DNA from: Spirochaetota bacterium
GTDB taxonomy: Bacteria > Spirochaetota > UBA4802 > JAKQUI01
Assembly: GCA_029562645.1 (NCBI GenBank)
Contig: JAKQUI010000077.1
Span: forward strand, 62,001-126,000
Length of the DNA stretch: 64,000 nt
Reading direction: 5' to 3'
Below the pieces are notes generated by a model. It was not told the origin of the DNA, did not search any database, and worked only from the letters and a program-made list of their open reading frames with translations. Each line of letters begins with the position of its first letter. Positions within the stretch are counted from its first letter, which is position 1. The position numbers and the translations under genes were made by a program. Below are positions 15,737-24,572 of this stretch, in pieces.

Positions 15737-17092
15737 CTACTTGCCGATGCAGAACCGACTGAAGACCGAGGTGAGCACGTCCTCGGGGGTGATCTCGCCC
15801 GTCACCGCGCCGAGGGTATCGGCGAGCGTCTGCAGCTCGAAGGCGACGATCTCGGGCGGGCGGCCCTCCGCCACGAGCGTGCGCACGGCCTGGGCGGTCC
15901 CGATCGCCTCGTCGAGAAGCGCCATGATGCGGTGATCCGCGAGGAAGCCGCGTTCGGGCTCGACGATCGAGTCGCGCACCAGGCGTCCGATCGCCGCTTC
16001 GAGCGCGTCCAAACCCGTTGCGCGCACGGCGGAAAAGGGAATGACCGGCCGTCCCAGCGAGCGCCCGATCGCGGCGATATCGTCCGTTGCGGCGAGATCG
16101 GCCTTGTTCGCCAGATAGACCGTTGGCCGGTCCGCGACCATGTCGAGGATCGTTCGATCGTCGTCGGTCAGCCCGTCGACGGCGTCCAACACCATGATGA
16201 CGATGCCCGCCTCGCGGATCTTCCGCTGGCTCAATTCGATGCCCATCCGTTCGAGCTCGCAGCCCGGCGCGCCGATCCCCGCCGTGTCGATCAGGTTCAC
16301 CGGAACGCCCGCGAACTGCACCGTCTCGCGGATGAGGTCGCGCGTGGTGCCGGGAATGTGCGACACCAGCGCTCGTTCGGCGTTGATGACGCAGTTGAGG
16401 ATGCTTGATTTCCCCACGTTGGGCCGGCCGATCAGCGGCGCGTCGATCCCGCGCGCGAGGCGCTCGCCGGTCGCGCAGCGGCGGCGGATCGCGTCGATCC
16501 CGGCGGCGATCGACGTTATGCGCTCGAGCGACTCCTCGCGCGAGAGCTGCGGGACCTCCTCCTCGGCGAAGTCGATCGCGCACTCGATGTCGGCGCGGTA
16601 GGCGACCAGGTCCTCCCGGAGCCGCCGGACCGCGTCGCGCAGCGAGCCGTGGGCCTGCGCGAGCGCCGCCTCGATCTCCCAGTCGCTGCGCGCGGTGATG
16701 ATGTGGTTGATGGCCTCCGCCGCGGTGAGGTCGATCTTGCCGTTCTCGAAGGCGCGGCGGCTGAACTCGCCGGGTTCGGCGAGGCGGACGCCGCGCGCGT
16801 GCAGGAGGGACAGGATGCGCCGGACGATGAGATGGTTGCCGTGGCAGAAGATCTCGGCCGAGTCCTCGCCGGTGAAGCTCGCGGGCGCGGCGTAGCAGAC
16901 CATCACCACGTCGTCCACGAGCGTTTCGCCGTCGAGTATTGAGCCGAAGACCGCGCGCCGCGGAAGGAGCGCGTCCGGGCGGGAAAACACCGCGGCGACG
17001 GCCCCGTGCGCGCCGGGACCGCTTACGCGGATAACGGCGATGGGAGCGGCGAGCGGTCCCGAGGCCGGGGCGCAGATGGTGTCGGGCGACAT
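15737..17092 (-). CDS. mnmE: tRNA uridine-5-carboxymethylaminomethyl modification GTPase MnmE
   Basis: At 451 residues it has the family length. The N-terminal formyl-tetrahydrofolate-binding domain starts MSPDTICAPASGPLAAPIAVIRVSG. The embedded GTPase domain shows G1 GRPNVGKSSI, G3 DTAGI, G4 NKAD. The C-terminal FCIGK holds the essential Cys for tRNA modification at the wobble uridine together with MnmG. It lies one base after jag at the end of the rpmH-rnpA-yidD-yidC-jag-mnmE cluster, an order conserved in many bacteria. MnmG is not in the window. Confidence 0.97.
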   Translation of the reverse strand: MSPDTICAPASGPLAAPIAVIRVSGPGAHGAVAAVFSRPDALLPRRAVFGSILDGETLVDDVVMVCYAAPASFTGEDSAEIFCHGNHLIVRRILSLLHARGVRLAEPGEFSRRAFENGKIDLTAAEAINHIITARSDWEIEAALAQAHGSLRDAVRRLREDLVAYRADIECAIDFAEEEVPQLSREESLERITSIAAGIDAIRRRCATGERLARGIDAPLIGRPNVGKSSILNCVINAERALVSHIPGTTRDLIRETVQFAGVPVNLIDTAGIGAPGCELERMGIELSQRKIREAGIVIMVLDAVDGLTDDDRTILDMVADRPTVYLANKADLAATDDIAAIGRSLGRPVIPFSAVRATGLDALEAAIGRLVRDSIVEPERGFLADHRIMALLDEAIGTAQAVRTLVAEGRPPEIVAFELQTLADTLGAVTGEITPEDVLTSVFSRFCIGK

Positions 17093-17093
17093 C

Positions 17094-17732
17094 TCACTTG
17101 GGGCCGCGCGGCGACACCTTCACCTTCCGGTAGATTCCCTCGCCCTCGCTTTTCGTGGTCACGCGGGTGTCGTTTTGCAGCGTGAGGTGGATCAGCCGTC
17201 GCTCGAAGGGATTCATCGGCTCGAGCGTCCAGGGCCGTCCGGTGCGCACCACCTTGAGCGCGACCTCCTTCGAGATCTTGCGCAGCGCCTTCTCGCGCTT
17301 CGCGCGATACGATTCGATGTCCAGAATGATCTTCTTTTCCGTGTTTGTTTGATGATTGACGATCAGGTTCACGATGAATTGCAGCGACTCGAGCGTGCGC
17401 CCCTTGCGGCCGATGATGAGGCCGCTCTGCGCGCTGTCGATCTCGATATAGACCTTGTTCTCGCCCTCCTTGAGGTCCTTGACGCGGCCGTCGATGTCCA
17501 TCTTCGACAGGATGGTCACGAGGACCTCCGAGGCCAGGCCCCCGACGTCCATCGTGTTCTCGCTGTAGTATACGCGGATCTTGGCCGGGCGCGATACGCC
17601 GAAGCCAAAGATGCCGCTCTTTCCCTGGTCCACGATCTCGATCTTGACGTCCTCTTCGTTGAGGCCGAATTCCTTCAGGGCGCGCTTCGTGGCGTCATCG
17701 ACCGTTTTGCCTTCGAGTTCCAGTACTTTCAT
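17094..17732 (-). CDS. jag: Jag/KhpB RNA-binding protein
   Basis: A 212-residue protein with three parts typical of Jag/KhpB. First is the Jag-N domain (MKVLELEGKTVDDATKRALKEFGL). A KH domain with GLIIGRKGRTLESLQFIVN follows. An R3H domain has SYRAKREKAL and then RPWTLEPMNPFERRLIH. It binds RNA, often with KhpA, and influences cell envelope growth. It is placed between yidC and mnmE as in many bacterial genomes. Confidence 0.95.
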   Translation of the reverse strand: MKVLELEGKTVDDATKRALKEFGLNEEDVKIEIVDQGKSGIFGFGVSRPAKIRVYYSENTMDVGGLASEVLVTILSKMDIDGRVKDLKEGENKVYIEIDSAQSGLIIGRKGRTLESLQFIVNLIVNHQTNTEKKIILDIESYRAKREKALRKISKEVALKVVRTGRPWTLEPMNPFERRLIHLTLQNDTRVTTKSEGEGIYRKVKVSPRGPK

Positions 17733-17769
17733 ACGTTCCTCCAGATATCAATATGCCCCCGGCGCGAAC

Positions 17770-19482
17770 CTATGCCGACGGCGATTCCTTCTTTTTGTCG
17801 CCGCGCTTGTTGATGTACAGCTGGTGCCCGATCTGCAGCACGTTCTGCATCGTCCAGTACAGCACCAGCCCCGAGGGCATGTTCCAGAAGATGACGATGA
17901 AGATCAGCGGCATGAACATCATCATCTTTTGCTGCTGGCTGGTGCCCTCGGTCGTGGTCATGCGCTGCTGCAGGTAGGTCGTCGCCGTCATGAAGATCGG
18001 CAGGATATTGATGTTGAACCCGCTGATGGCGTAGACCGTGTCCGGCAGCGACAGGTCCGTGATCCACAGGACGAACGGCGCCTGCCACAGGTCCACGGAG
18101 TTGATGAGCGCGCTGTACAAGGCGAAGAAGAACGGCATCTGCAGGAGAAGCGGCAGGCAGCCGGAGAGCGGGTTCACCTTCTCCTTCTTATACATCTCCA
18201 TGATCTTCTTGTTGACGACGTCCGGCTTGTCCTTGAACTTCTCACGGATCTCCTGGATTTTCGGGTTGAGGTCCTGCATCTTCTTCATGGACTCGGTGGA
18301 CTTCATCGTCAGCGGAAGGAAGATGAGTTTCGTGACGATCGAGAAGACCACCAGCGACCAGCCGAAATTACCGAACAGGATGTTGATCTTCATAAGGCAC
18401 CAAAGAAGGAAGTCGCGGATGGGCTCGATCCAGCGGCTGATGTCCGTCGCGTCCACCATGGACTTGTCCACCTCGGCGAGGAGGTCCTTGTTCTTTTCGC
18501 CCACGTACACCTTGAACGAGCGCGCGAGCGTCGTCCCGGGCTGGATGGAATCGACCGGCACGTACATCCCGGCGCGGAAGCCGCGATCGGCGCGGTTGTC
18601 GTAAATGGCGCCTGTGCCGCTGAATCCGTTGGCGAGCATCACGATAAGAAAATAGCGGCTGGAGACGCCGACCCAGGTCACCGCGCCCTTCTGGACGGCG
18701 GTGGGGCCTTCGTTCTTGGAGAAGAAACCGCCCCCCTTGTTCGGCTTCTCGAAGCCGCCGTTGATCTGGAACATGCTGTTGACCTGGTTGTAGGTGTTCT
18801 CGAAATCGAGCGCGGGCCCCATGAAGTCCGAAGGCGACATGATCAGGTACTTGTTCGGAAGCGGCAGCGGGGTGCGCCCGAGGTTGGCGATCCGGGTTTC
18901 AACCGTGAAGTGGTGTTTGCCGGGGATGAGGGTGTACACCTTCTCGATGCGCACCGGAAGGCCCTGCATCGTCGCCGTGGCGCTGAAGACGACCGTGTTC
19001 TCCTTGACGGCATGCGACCAGATCATGGAATCGAGGGCGCTTCCGTTCAGGAATTCATCCTCGCTGATATGCAGCGCGAAATCGAACAGGCCCGTGGCGT
19101 TATACTTGCTCTTGGGGACCACCAGCTCCACCTTCTTGGCGGCGTAGGTGAAGCTCTTGATGGCCGCGCCGCGGGTGGTGAACACAACGGAGTAGACGCC
19201 CGTCTTGAGCTCGATGTCCTTCGCCTCGACGCCGGCCGGCGCGGCCGCGAGAACCGCGTGGGGCCGTGCGGCGGGCGTCGCGGGGCCGGTCGCATGCGGC
19301 GCGGCCTGCCGCGATGCGTCACCCGGGGCCTTGTGCGCGGCATCGGTCGCGGCAGGTTGTTGCGGCTTTTGTTCCTGCGGCATGTGGTCCTTGAAGAAAT
19401 ACATCCAGCCGACCCAGACGGCCAGAGAAAGAACAATGGCTACTACCGCGCGTAAGATGTCCTTTTTTTCCATGTGGTGCAC
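17770..19482 (-). CDS. yidC: Membrane protein insertase YidC
   Basis: A 570-residue Gram-negative-type YidC. It begins with a membrane segment (AVVAIVLSLAVWVGWMYFF), has a low-complexity Ala/Pro-rich linker, and then the large periplasmic P1 beta domain (ELKTGVYSVVFTTRGAAIKSF). The C-terminal insertase core holds four or five membrane helices, including NFGWSLVVFSIVTKLIFLPL, NPLSGCLPLLLQMPFFFALY and MMMFMPLIFIVIFWNMPSG. YidC inserts proteins into the inner membrane with or without SecYEG. The extra periplasmic domain supports a diderm cell. It lies in the rpmH-mnmE cluster. Confidence 0.97.
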   Translation of the reverse strand: MHHMEKKDILRAVVAIVLSLAVWVGWMYFFKDHMPQEQKPQQPAATDAAHKAPGDASRQAAPHATGPATPAARPHAVLAAAPAGVEAKDIELKTGVYSVVFTTRGAAIKSFTYAAKKVELVVPKSKYNATGLFDFALHISEDEFLNGSALDSMIWSHAVKENTVVFSATATMQGLPVRIEKVYTLIPGKHHFTVETRIANLGRTPLPLPNKYLIMSPSDFMGPALDFENTYNQVNSMFQINGGFEKPNKGGGFFSKNEGPTAVQKGAVTWVGVSSRYFLIVMLANGFSGTGAIYDNRADRGFRAGMYVPVDSIQPGTTLARSFKVYVGEKNKDLLAEVDKSMVDATDISRWIEPIRDFLLWCLMKINILFGNFGWSLVVFSIVTKLIFLPLTMKSTESMKKMQDLNPKIQEIREKFKDKPDVVNKKIMEMYKKEKVNPLSGCLPLLLQMPFFFALYSALINSVDLWQAPFVLWITDLSLPDTVYAISGFNINILPIFMTATTYLQQRMTTTEGTSQQQKMMMFMPLIFIVIFWNMPSGLVLYWTMQNVLQIGHQLYINKRGDKKKESPSA

Positions 19483-19591
19483 CTGATCCTTTATAAAATA
19501 GTTCGGACGTCGCGTCGCCGCCGGTGACCGGGCACTCGGCCGGCCGGGAGCGCACTGCCAGTTTCAATGAGGTCGGTACGGCCGGGTTTCG

Positions 19592-19819
19592 TCAGGGGAC
19601 CGGATCGTATCCGCCCCTGCACAACGGGTTGCAGCGCAGGATGCGGTACGCCGCAAGCGCGAGCCCCTTGACAAGGCCGAACTTGCGGAGCGCTTCGATC
19701 GCGTAGGCGGAGCAGGACGGGTAAAACCTGCACGCCGGCGGAAGCAACGGGGACAGCAAGAGTTGATAGAGTTGTATTAATCCAATCGCAAGAGCGATGA
19801 ATAGTCCATTAATCTTCAT
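19592..19819 (-). CDS. yidD: Membrane protein insertion efficiency factor YidD
   Basis: The 75-residue protein carries the YidD family signature: an N-terminal hydrophobic helix ([20 protein letters not shown]), then [15 protein letters not shown] and [16 protein letters not shown] with three conserved Cys. The start overlaps the end of rnpA by 11 bases, the common arrangement. It aids membrane protein insertion along with YidC. Confidence 0.96.
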   Translation of the reverse strand: MKINGLFIALAIGLIQLYQLLLSPLLPPACRFYPSCSAYAIEALRKFGLVKGLALAAYRILRCNPLCRGGYDPVP

Positions 19820-20204
19820 GCGTTTCGTATACGCCCGCTCGTTTCAGAAGCGCGGCGAGCCGATCGCGCACAACCGCATAGCGCAGCGCCTCGCCCCGCG
19901 CGTCATAGTGCGCGACGGTGATAAAACCGGGAGCCATACCCGGCAGAAGTTCCCTGAATATCGCCCGTGTTCTCCGTTTCATCCTGTTCCGCTCGACTGC
20001 CGTCCCGTACTTCCTGCTGATGGTTATCCCCGTTACAATATCGCGGCCGCGGTCGAACTCCCGGTATATCCTGCGTACCTGTTGTTCGCGGTCCCGGGTA
20101 AGCCGCAGGACGGAAATCCGAACCCCCTCCGCGGCGTACCGTTTTCCCCGCTTGAATACCTCTTGAAACGTTTTCCTCCCCTTGAGTGGTACGATGCGCT
20201 TCAC
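19809..20204 (-). CDS. rnpA: Ribonuclease P protein component
   Basis: The 131-residue protein starts [20 protein letters not shown], where the family begins with L-x-x-x-x-x-F-x-x-V-x-x-G. It contains the RNR motif region as [22 protein letters not shown], corresponding to the conserved 'GnAVvRNrvkRrlRe' helix that contacts the RNase P RNA. It is the protein cofactor for tRNA 5' processing. It sits ten bases after rpmH and overlaps yidD. Confidence 0.95.
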   Translation of the reverse strand: MKRIVPLKGRKTFQEVFKRGKRYAAEGVRISVLRLTRDREQQVRRIYREFDRGRDIVTGITISRKYGTAVERNRMKRRTRAIFRELLPGMAPGFITVAHYDARGEALRYAVVRDRLAALLKRAGVYETHED

Positions 20205-20214
20205 CGAACCCGGA

Positions 20215-20373
20215 TTACTTCGCTCCCTTCCGCTCGTCGGAAACGGTCAATTTCTTTCTTCCCTTCCGCCGCCGCCGCTTGATGACCTCCTGCCCGCCGG
20301 GGGTTTCCATGCGCGCCATGAACCCATGGGTGCGGAGGCGCTTGGTGATGCTTGGTTGGAATGTTCTTTTCAT
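20215..20373 (-). CDS. rpmH: 50S ribosomal protein L34
   Basis: The minus-strand frame from the ATG at 20373 to the TAA at 20215-20217 encodes 52 residues: [20 protein letters not shown], then [20 protein letters not shown] and a short acidic-basic tail. This is an unmistakable L34. The tail ([12 protein letters not shown]) is a few residues longer than the usual 44-46 residue protein. It heads the rnpA-yidD-yidC-jag-mnmE cluster and has a promoter ~115 bases upstream. Confidence 0.97.
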   Translation of the reverse strand: MKRTFQPSITKRLRTHGFMARMETPGGQEVIKRRRRKGRKKLTVSDERKGAK

Positions 20374-20487
20374 TTTAAATACCTCTTCCTCGTGCCTGAA
20401 AGATGATTGTGAATACGCCGTTGTATCCGTTGGCGACGCCGTGCGGGCTACCGCCTGCTGGTTTCATTTGCAGGGATGCAAACCGCC

Positions 20488-20515
20488 AATCTAAAAACGA
20501 TGGGACCATTGTCAA
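20488..20515 (-). promoter_or_regulatory. Promoter of the rpmH-rnpA-yidD-yidC-jag-mnmE cluster
   Basis: On the minus strand, TTGACA (20510-20515) and TAGATT (20488-20493) are 16 bases apart, pointing to rpmH. The predicted leader is about 110 bases and contains a short hairpin (TTTGCA/TGCAAA, near 20467-20482). Confidence 0.7.
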
Positions 20516-20536
20516 TATAATTTTGTTACCGGGTTT

Positions 20537-21388
20537 TCAGGCGACGGGGCGGGAAACGGGCGGTTTTTGGGCATAGACCTCAAGGGTGTCCGAGAACGAG
20601 GCGAGGCGGGAAAAAGCGGCGTAGCAGAAGCGGACGGGGCGGTATCCGAAGGCATCAGGAGACATAATTCGCTCGGGGTGGATCGCCCCGGGACGGGTGT
20701 GCGGTGCGCGAAATCCCGTCTGCGCGAGGAGGCGGCGCGCCGCGTGCGGAGTGAAATCGACCCGGTGATCGACCGGGTGCGTTTCGATCCAGCGCGCGCG
20801 GTCGAACCGGAACAGCGGTCCAAAGGCGGACGGGCTCGCGAAGGCGAACAGGCCGCCCGGCGCGAGGAGATCGTAAATCGCTTCGACGGTCGTGCGGGGG
20901 TCGGGGCAATGCTCGATGAAGTACCACGCGGTGATGATATCGAACCGCCCCGAGACGGCGCCGGGACCGAAGGGGCGCTCGTGGACCGTGCAGCCAAGCC
21001 GGCCCCGGGCGATGGACGCGGCATACGGCGATATCTCGATCCCCTCGAGGGCGCCCACCCCGGCATCGCGCGCCGCCTGGAGGAAAAAGCCGAGCGCGCA
21101 GCCGATGTCCAGCAGGCGCAGGCGCGACCGGTCGGGGCGGGGAAATCGGTCGAACAGGAACGCAAGACGGCTGCGGGAGGAGGCGTAGATGGCGTCGAAG
21201 TCCTCCTCGTAGGTCCGGCCGTACTGGGCGCGGTAGTCCTCGGTGAAATAGGCGTCGGAATAGGCGAGCGGCCGGTAGGCCTCGTTGGCGACGGCGCCGC
21301 AGTCGCGGCAGCGCACGAATGAAGTAAAGGGGAGCGGCTTCCGGCGGCGCGATCGGCACAGCGGGCAGGAAGCCGTCACGGGTTCCAC
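20537..21388 (-). CDS. Class I SAM-dependent methyltransferase with N-terminal zinc ribbon
   Basis: The first 40 residues contain two CxxC pairs (CPLCRSRRR and VRCRDCG), a zinc ribbon. A Rossmann methyltransferase follows: motif I LLDIGCALGFFLQAARDAG (about residues 91-109), acidic end of strand two GIEIS, motif IV region FDIITAWYFIEHCPDP, and the post-motif loop LAPGGLFAFASPS. This arrangement matches the methyltransf_23-type proteins that often act on sugars, lipids or small molecules in surface polysaccharide loci. The substrate cannot be told from the sequence. Confidence 0.85.
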   Translation of the reverse strand: MEPVTASCPLCRSRRRKPLPFTSFVRCRDCGAVANEAYRPLAYSDAYFTEDYRAQYGRTYEEDFDAIYASSRSRLAFLFDRFPRPDRSRLRLLDIGCALGFFLQAARDAGVGALEGIEISPYAASIARGRLGCTVHERPFGPGAVSGRFDIITAWYFIEHCPDPRTTVEAIYDLLAPGGLFAFASPSAFGPLFRFDRARWIETHPVDHRVDFTPHAARRLLAQTGFRAPHTRPGAIHPERIMSPDAFGYRPVRFCYAAFSRLASFSDTLEVYAQKPPVSRPVA

Positions 21389-21401
21389 GCGCGTCCCGTC
21401 G

Positions 21402-21905
21402 CTACTCGTCGTTGTCCTTTCCCTTGCGCCGACGCTTCGCGGGCTCGACGGTGATGGTCACGCCGCGGATCTTCGACTTGTCCAGCGACACCAGGACGAG
21501 CTCGGCGTACTTCTCGGGGATCTCGAAAAAGGAGTAGGTGGAGTGGATGTCGATCTTGCCGACGAACTTGCCGTCGATCCCCGAGCGCTTCACGATCTCG
21601 CGAATGAGGTCGCCGGGCGAGATCTTCTGGTTCTTTCCGATGTTGATGAACAGCCGGGCCTTGCCGTCCTTGATGTCCTCGAAGAGGACCTTGCCGTCCT
21701 CGGCGCGCTGGTGCAGGCTGTTGAGCGTGAGGTCGAGGTTGGAGATGTCGCCCAGGTGCTGCTTGAGCAGGGCGGCGGCGATGTTGCGCGAGCCGGTGAA
21801 GAAGGGAAGCTTCCGTTTCAGGTTCTTCAGGAGGAGGCGATACTCGCTCAGGTCGTCGGACAGAATGCAGTCCACGAGTTTCTCAATCTTTTGTTCCTGG
21901 TTCAT
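21402..21905 (-). CDS. Stand-alone DbpA-type RNA-binding domain protein
   Basis: The C-terminal ~75 residues (ARLFINIGKNQKISPGDLIREIVKRSGI, then IDIHSTYSFFEIPEKYAELVLVSL) match the DbpA RNA-binding domain normally found at the C-terminus of DEAD-box helicases such as DbpA or CsdA. Here no helicase core is attached; the N-terminal 75 residues form a charged helical region (MNQEQKIEKLVDCILSDDLS). The protein ends in a basic tail (PAKRRRKGKDNDE). It probably binds structured RNA, perhaps rRNA, without unwinding it. Confidence 0.82.
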   Translation of the reverse strand: MNQEQKIEKLVDCILSDDLSEYRLLLKNLKRKLPFFTGSRNIAAALLKQHLGDISNLDLTLNSLHQRAEDGKVLFEDIKDGKARLFINIGKNQKISPGDLIREIVKRSGIDGKFVGKIDIHSTYSFFEIPEKYAELVLVSLDKSKIRGVTITVEPAKRRRKGKDNDE

Positions 21906-22045
21906 GATAAACCTCTTATGGTAATGTCGCGTACCGGGTACGTGGGGTCGCCGGGCGCCGGCGATCGGTTTTCTCGTGCGCCCATGTGGCCGATTTTTTC
22001 GAGCATACTATTGACAGCGATGATAAAATGGCAAGCATATTTCAC

Positions 22046-22765
22046 TCAGGCGTCCGCGGCCTCTTCGGGATCGTCCGATTGTTCCTGTTCCGGAACGGCC
22101 GTTTCGCCCTCCTGGATGCACCGGTACCCCACATTGCGGACCGTTTCGATGATCGAGTTGAAATCGTCGCCCAGCTTTCCGCGCAGCCGCCGGATGTGGA
22201 CATCGACCGTGCGCGTGCCCCCGATGTAGTCGAGCCCCCAGACATTGGCGAGGAGCTCCTTGCGCGAGAACACCACGCCGCGGTTTTGCACCATCAGCCG
22301 CAGGAGCTCGAATTCCTTGTAGGTGAGCTCCACCTTCTCGTTGTCGTGGTACACCAGGTATTCCTTGGGGTTGATGGTGACCGACCCCAGTTCGATGACC
22401 GCGTCGTCCTCGCGGGACTTGTTCTGCCACAGCAGGCGCTTGATGCGCACGGCGAGCTCGCCCTTGCGGAAGGGATAGAGGATGATGTCGTCGAAGAACC
22501 AGCTCATGTCGATGCCGTCCAGGTGCTTGACGCTGGGGATGAGCAGGACCGGCGTGCTCTTGAATTTCTTCCGAACCCGCGACAGGTGGAACTGGATGAC
22601 GTCGCTGGAGTCGAACAGGTCGGCGTCGACGGCGAGGAGGTCGTACTGTTCATTGCGGGGCGTTTCGAGGTTGCGGAAGATCCGGGTCGCGCAGGGCTCG
22701 CTGCCGGCGGTAAAGCTTTCGATGAGCTCGTTGTTTTTGGAAAAAAGGCCGATCCGGACTTCCAC
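22046..22765 (-). CDS. OmpR-family winged-helix regulator with a degenerate receiver
   Basis: The C-terminal 100 residues are an OmpR/PhoB winged helix (ELGSVTINPKEYLVYH, KVELTYKEFELLRLMVQN, VFSRKELLANVWG, RTVDVHIRRLRGKLGDD). The N-terminal receiver-like half lacks key phosphorylation residues: the first acidic pair is replaced by SKN, and the conserved Lys before the Pro is Tyr (DIILYPF), though an Asp remains in LAVDADLF. The GTG at 22765 is chosen because GGAG precedes it and it yields 239 residues, the usual length; the frame extends upstream to 22897. It probably acts without phosphorylation. Genes under its control are unknown. Confidence 0.8.
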   Translation of the reverse strand: MEVRIGLFSKNNELIESFTAGSEPCATRIFRNLETPRNEQYDLLAVDADLFDSSDVIQFHLSRVRKKFKSTPVLLIPSVKHLDGIDMSWFFDDIILYPFRKGELAVRIKRLLWQNKSREDDAVIELGSVTINPKEYLVYHDNEKVELTYKEFELLRLMVQNRGVVFSRKELLANVWGLDYIGGTRTVDVHIRRLRGKLGDDFNSIIETVRNVGYRCIQEGETAVPEQEQSDDPEEAADA

Positions 22766-22895
22766 GGCACGCTCCGCATTTCTGTGTAGCAGTGGTTCGT
22801 ACGGTGCATCGGCCGGGAAAAATAGTAAAGCCATTTTTTGCGGGCGCGATAAAATCGCGGTTGCATTTTTCCGATTCCCCGTAAGGCTCATCGGC

Positions 22896-23618
22896 ATGCG
22901 GATGGCGGGTCTTCTGATGGTGGTCGCCGTGATCGCGAGCGCGGGGTGCGCGCGCCGCTACGGCATCGAGCACGGGGTGCGTCCCGCGGACGGCGGCGCG
23001 TCCGCGACCGGCGCGCGGTGCCGGATCATACAGGATGCCGGCGTCGAGCTCGCCGTGGAATACGTGGACGCGGTGCGCTGGGAAACGCTGCTTTCGCACC
23101 GCCGGTTCCGGAAAAAACGCCCGCGCGACTCCACGTCGCGGATGCCGCGCTATCATCTGTTTCACGTGGTGATCCGCAATGCGGGGCGTGCGCCCCTGCG
23201 CGTGCCCGACATCATATTGGTCGCCGGCGCCCTGCGTCAGGCCCCGATCGCGCGGGATGAGCTGAAGAAGCGCGGGAAATCCAAGGCGTTTTCGGCGGTG
23301 CAGCTCGCGCGGCTCGTCGAGCCCATGCGGCTGGAGGGGGGCGCGCGCTGCCCGGCAAAGATCGACTACGATCGCGACGCGATCGGCTACGGCCTGCCGG
23401 TGATCGCTCCGGGCGAGACCGTGGCGCGGATCGTCGCCTTCGAGTGGCTGCCGGTGGAGATACGCTCGTGCCTCCTGGAGGTCGTACTCGCGCCGCCGGG
23501 CGGGGTCGGCGCGAAAAAAGTTATTGCCTTCGCGTACCGGCGCTACGAATATCGCACGCACGGGACGGTGTTTCTCGATCCCGAACGGGCCTCCAAGGAG
23601 AAGGGCGATGAAGATTGA
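22896..23618 (+). CDS. Putative lipoprotein of unknown function
   Basis: The ATG at 22896 gives a lipoprotein signal peptide (MRMAGLLMVVAVIASAGC) with a lipobox ending in Ser-Ala-Gly-Cys at residue 18. The mature 222-residue part shows beta-sandwich-like alternation (YHLFHVVIRNAGRAPLRVPDIILVAG, then GETVARIVAFEWLP), as in immunoglobulin-like or DUF4352-like modules. It overlaps gatC by 11 bases, so the two are probably co-translated although functionally unrelated. Confidence 0.75.
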   Translation: MRMAGLLMVVAVIASAGCARRYGIEHGVRPADGGASATGARCRIIQDAGVELAVEYVDAVRWETLLSHRRFRKKRPRDSTSRMPRYHLFHVVIRNAGRAPLRVPDIILVAGALRQAPIARDELKKRGKSKAFSAVQLARLVEPMRLEGGARCPAKIDYDRDAIGYGLPVIAPGETVARIVAFEWLPVEIRSCLLEVVLAPPGGVGAKKVIAFAYRRYEYRTHGTVFLDPERASKEKGDED

Positions 23619-23910
23619 CCGCGAGCAGATCGAGCGCGTTGCCGAGCTGGCCCGCCTCGAGCTCACCGAGGACGAGCGCCAGGAGTTTTCGAAACAGCTC
23701 TCCGACATCCTCAGCTACGTCGAGAAGATCAACGAGCTGGACACCGACGCGATCCAGCCCGCCGACCACATCGTGGACCTGCGCAATGTTTTCCGCGAGG
23801 ACGCGCCCGGCCCGTCGCTTCCACGCGCCGAGCTCGAGCGGATGGCGCCGCGCTTCGAGAAGGGGCATGTCGTGGTCCCGCGCATCATCGACGAAAAGCC
23901 GTCCCACTGA
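23608..23910 (+). CDS. gatC: Aspartyl/glutamyl-tRNA amidotransferase subunit C
   Basis: The 100-residue protein begins MKIDREQIERVAELARLELT and contains the family block EEFSKQLSDIL-like (RQEFSKQLSDILSYVEKI) and LRNVFREDAPGPSL, a close match to GatC. It stabilises GatA in the GatCAB complex that amidates mischarged Glu-tRNA-Gln or Asp-tRNA-Asn. The start lies within the end of the lipoprotein gene (ATGAAGATTGA) behind AAGGAGAAGGGCG. gatA and gatB are not in the window. Confidence 0.95.
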   Translation: MKIDREQIERVAELARLELTEDERQEFSKQLSDILSYVEKINELDTDAIQPADHIVDLRNVFREDAPGPSLPRAELERMAPRFEKGHVVVPRIIDEKPSH

Positions 23911-23916
23911 CGCGCC

Positions 23917-24483
23917 ATGGCCCGCCTCTTCGCCGCGCTCACCGTCGATGCGGCGGCGGCCGACGCGCTCGCCCCGGCCCGCGCGCTCCTGGAGCCGTTC
24001 TCGTCAATCATCAAGACCGTCGCGCCGCAGTCCTATCACATCACGTTGAAATTTTTCGGCGAGTGCGACGGCGCGCGCGCCCGCGCGATAGAGGCCGCCC
24101 TCGATCGGATCTCGCCGCCGGGCGCGCTCGCCTACGCGCTGTGCGGGCTGGGCGCCTTTCCGAGTTCGCGTAACGCGAGCGCGATCTGGTGCGGCATCCG
24201 CGCCGATCTCGGTCCGATGCGTCGCCTGGCGGGGGAGATCGAGGACCTCGCGGAGCGGCTCGGGTTCCCGCGGGAGGGACGCCCCTTCGCGCCGCATCTC
24301 ACCCTCGCGCGGGTGCGCCGGGGCCGCCGTCCGCCGGCGGCCCTTGCCGCCTGCATCGACGGCAATGCCCGGACGCTCTTCGGGGAATCGGCGTTCGACC
24401 GGATGGCGCTCTTTTCGTCGCGGCTCCGACCGGAGGGGCCGGAGTATACGCCGCTGCGCGTTATCACCCTGCCCGCGCCGTAG
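23917..24483 (+). CDS. thpR: RNA 2',3'-cyclic phosphodiesterase (2H family)
   Basis: The 188-residue protein has both 2H-phosphoesterase motifs: HITL (residues 41-44, in SYHITLKFFGE) and HLTL (in FAPHLTLARVRR near residue 127), at the normal distance. The opening MARLFAAL is typical (RLFvAi). The family hydrolyses RNA 2',3'-cyclic phosphates and was first known as 2'-5' RNA ligase (LigT). It follows gatC by six bases. Confidence 0.93.
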   Translation: MARLFAALTVDAAAADALAPARALLEPFSSIIKTVAPQSYHITLKFFGECDGARARAIEAALDRISPPGALAYALCGLGAFPSSRNASAIWCGIRADLGPMRRLAGEIEDLAERLGFPREGRPFAPHLTLARVRRGRRPPAALAACIDGNARTLFGESAFDRMALFSSRLRPEGPEYTPLRVITLPAP

Positions 24484-24572
24484 CCGATGATGCAATAATT
24501 TTGAAAAACACTCGGTGCGCAGTACACTACCATGGTCGGACAGTACGTGCATGAATTGATGTGGAGGCATTC

